From assembly GCA_903872005.1 (NCBI GenBank), contig CAIQJD010000113.1:1-5397 (forward strand): 5,397 bases of DNA. The letters are read 5' to 3'. Both the position numbers and the translations under genes were made by a program. Within the stretch, counting starts at the first letter, position 1; every line of letters begins with the position of its first letter. Positions 4,354 to 5,397 of the stretch are shown piece by piece. This DNA comes from an uncultured bacterium. Its GTDB lineage: Bacteria; Chloroflexota; Anaerolineae; JACIWP01. The notes under the pieces were generated by a model. The model saw nothing but the letters and a program-made list of their open reading frames with translations, was not told the DNA's origin and searched no databases.

Positions 4354-5397
4354 CAGTCCCACAGAGAGAGCTGGCGCGCCGGCCGGCGGCCATCCAACAA
4401 CACGTATTCGCCGGCGCGCGCCACATTGGCTCCCATTGTATGCAGGTGACTCAAATCCGTCAACCGGCCGCGCCGGCGCTCCCGAATGATACGCTCGGCG
4501 ATCAGCGGGCCGATGCCCGGCACGCGCAAGAGTTGCTCGCGGCCGGCAACGTTCACCTCGATCGGAAACTGGTCGGGGTGGCGGTCTGCCCAGGCTTGCT
4601 TGGGGTCGCGCTCGCTGGGCAGGTTGCCTTGTCCGTCGAAGACCAGATCGTGGAAGGCATAGCCATAGCGCCGCAGGAGGAAGTCAGATTGGTACAGGCG
4701 ATGCTGGCGCAGTTTCGGCGTGGGGGCGTGATCCTCCAGGGGCGTGCCGGCGACCGGCCGCAGGGCGCTGTAGTAGGCCCGCGCCAGCCCCAGCTCGCCG
4801 TAGAGTCGCGCCGCGGTGACCAGGATCTCCTGATCGCTCTCGTCGGATGCGCCGACGACGAACTGCGTGGTGACGCCGGCCGGGGCCAGCCGGCCGCCCG
4901 ACTGCCGGCGCACGGCGCTGGCGACTTGCAGCGCCGGCATGAGCTGCGCATCGAAGGCTTTGCGGTCGCTGAGGCGCGCCAGGCGCGTCGCGCTGGGGGC
5001 TTCCAGGTTGGTGGAGATGCGGTCGGCCAGTTGCGCGGCGCGCTCAATCTGCGCCGGCTCCGCGCCGGGAAGGATCTTCAGGTGGATGTAGCCGCGGAAC
5101 TCGTAGACCTGGCGCACAATCTCGACGGCCACCAACATGCGATCCATCTCGCGCGCCGGCCGGCCGCAGATGCCAGAGCTGAGGAACAGACCTTGCACCA
5201 GGCCGGCGCGGCGCATCTCGTCGAAGGTGCGCGCCAGCTCCTGCGGGCGCAAGGTCTGGCGCGGCGTATCGTGCGAGGCGCGCATGGCGCAATAGGCGCA
5301 ATCGTTCTCGCAGATGTTGGTCAGCAGCACCTTGAGCAGCTTGATGCAGCGCCCGCCGGGCATCAAGGCCGTGGCGACGGCGTCGCGCAGCGCATGC
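4353..5397 (-). CDS. Radical SAM protein, putative DNA modification/repair type, with C-terminal HhH domain (N-terminus outside the window)
   Basis: The frame is open to the right edge, giving 347 visible residues. Internal ATG and TTG codons near 5361-5366 are unlikely to be starts because the family has sequence before them. The 4Fe-4S cysteines form C-x3-C-x2-C (C29, C33, C36 of the visible part; CENDCAYC), not the most common C-x3-C-x2-C spacing with aromatic context alone, but typical of this subgroup. LFLSSGI (70-76), YIHLKILPGA (103-112) and NLEAPS (130-135) match, as I recall them, the putative DNA modification/repair radical SAM family (TIGR03916-like), whose members are about 400 residues. 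Residues about 281-320 hold a helix-hairpin-helix (LLRVPGIGPLIAERI), a non-specific DNA-binding fold. The last residues QLSLWD resemble a sliding-clamp-binding peptide. The protein probably performs radical chemistry on or near DNA, but the reaction is not established. A 109 bp gap separates it from the next gene. Confidence 0.87.
   Translation of the reverse strand, partial: HALRDAVATALMPGGRCIKLLKVLLTNICENDCAYCAMRASHDTPRQTLRPQELARTFDEMRRAGLVQGLFLSSGICGRPAREMDRMLVAVEIVRQVYEFRGYIHLKILPGAEPAQIERAAQLADRISTNLEAPSATRLARLSDRKAFDAQLMPALQVASAVRRQSGGRLAPAGVTTQFVVGASDESDQEILVTAARLYGELGLARAYYSALRPVAGTPLEDHAPTPKLRQHRLYQSDFLLRRYGYAFHDLVFDGQGNLPSERDPKQAWADRHPDQFPIEVNVAGREQLLRVPGIGPLIAERIIRERRRGRLTDLSHLHTMGANVARAGEYVLLDGRRPARQLSLWD

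Noticed and set aside
1..5397. CRISPR array, tRNA/rRNA, insertion sequence ends or long direct repeats
   Set aside because: None were seen. The frequent GGCCGG-rich blocks are scattered short words, not spaced repeats.

Overview
All six genes found in this 5.4 kb window lie on the minus strand. The DNA is very GC-rich (about 80% in places, near 55-60% at the left end). The style of several proteins suggests an uncultured or little-studied Chloroflexota (Anaerolineae/Caldilineae-like) bacterium. The pointers are a LAL-type LuxR regulator, a radical SAM protein with a C-terminal helix-hairpin-helix, and a membrane protein whose N-terminal domain resembles one I recall from Chloroflexota. This assignment rests on recalled resemblance and was not searched.

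In transcription order (right to left): (1) 5397-4353, a radical SAM protein of the putative DNA modification/repair type, lacking its N-terminus at the window edge and ending in an HhH domain and a QLSLW tail. (2) 4352-4244, a 109 bp gap with a weak terminator-like hairpin and a plausible promoter. (3) 4243-3521, a 240 aa protein with a soluble N-terminal domain and four membrane helices. (4) 3494-2181, an unusually short (437 aa) MalT/LAL-type regulator that keeps its STAND ATPase and LuxR DNA-binding domain but has lost the large TPR sensor. (5) 2154-1252, an AlkA-like HhH-GPD DNA glycosylase. (6) 1252-551, a YfcE/MJ0936-like metallophosphoesterase whose start codon overlaps the glycosylase stop. 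(7) 509 to the left edge, the N-terminal part of an AlbA_2 (Schlafen-type) ATP/nucleic-acid-binding protein with clearly lower GC.

Genes 3 to 6 are packed tightly (26 bp, 26 bp, 1 bp overlap) and probably form one operon started in the 4244-4352 gap. The AlbA_2 gene probably has its own promoter, a consensus-like TTGACA-17-TATGCT element inside the last codons of the phosphoesterase gene. The common thread is DNA maintenance (radical SAM-HhH protein, base-excision glycosylase, coupled phosphoesterase) plus a membrane protein/compact ATPase-regulator pair that may sense and signal. That functional link is inference from gene order. No RNA genes, insertion sequences or CRISPR arrays were seen. 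One genome-style signature stands out: the palindrome GCCGGC occurs about 70 times in the window, roughly ten times the chance expectation.
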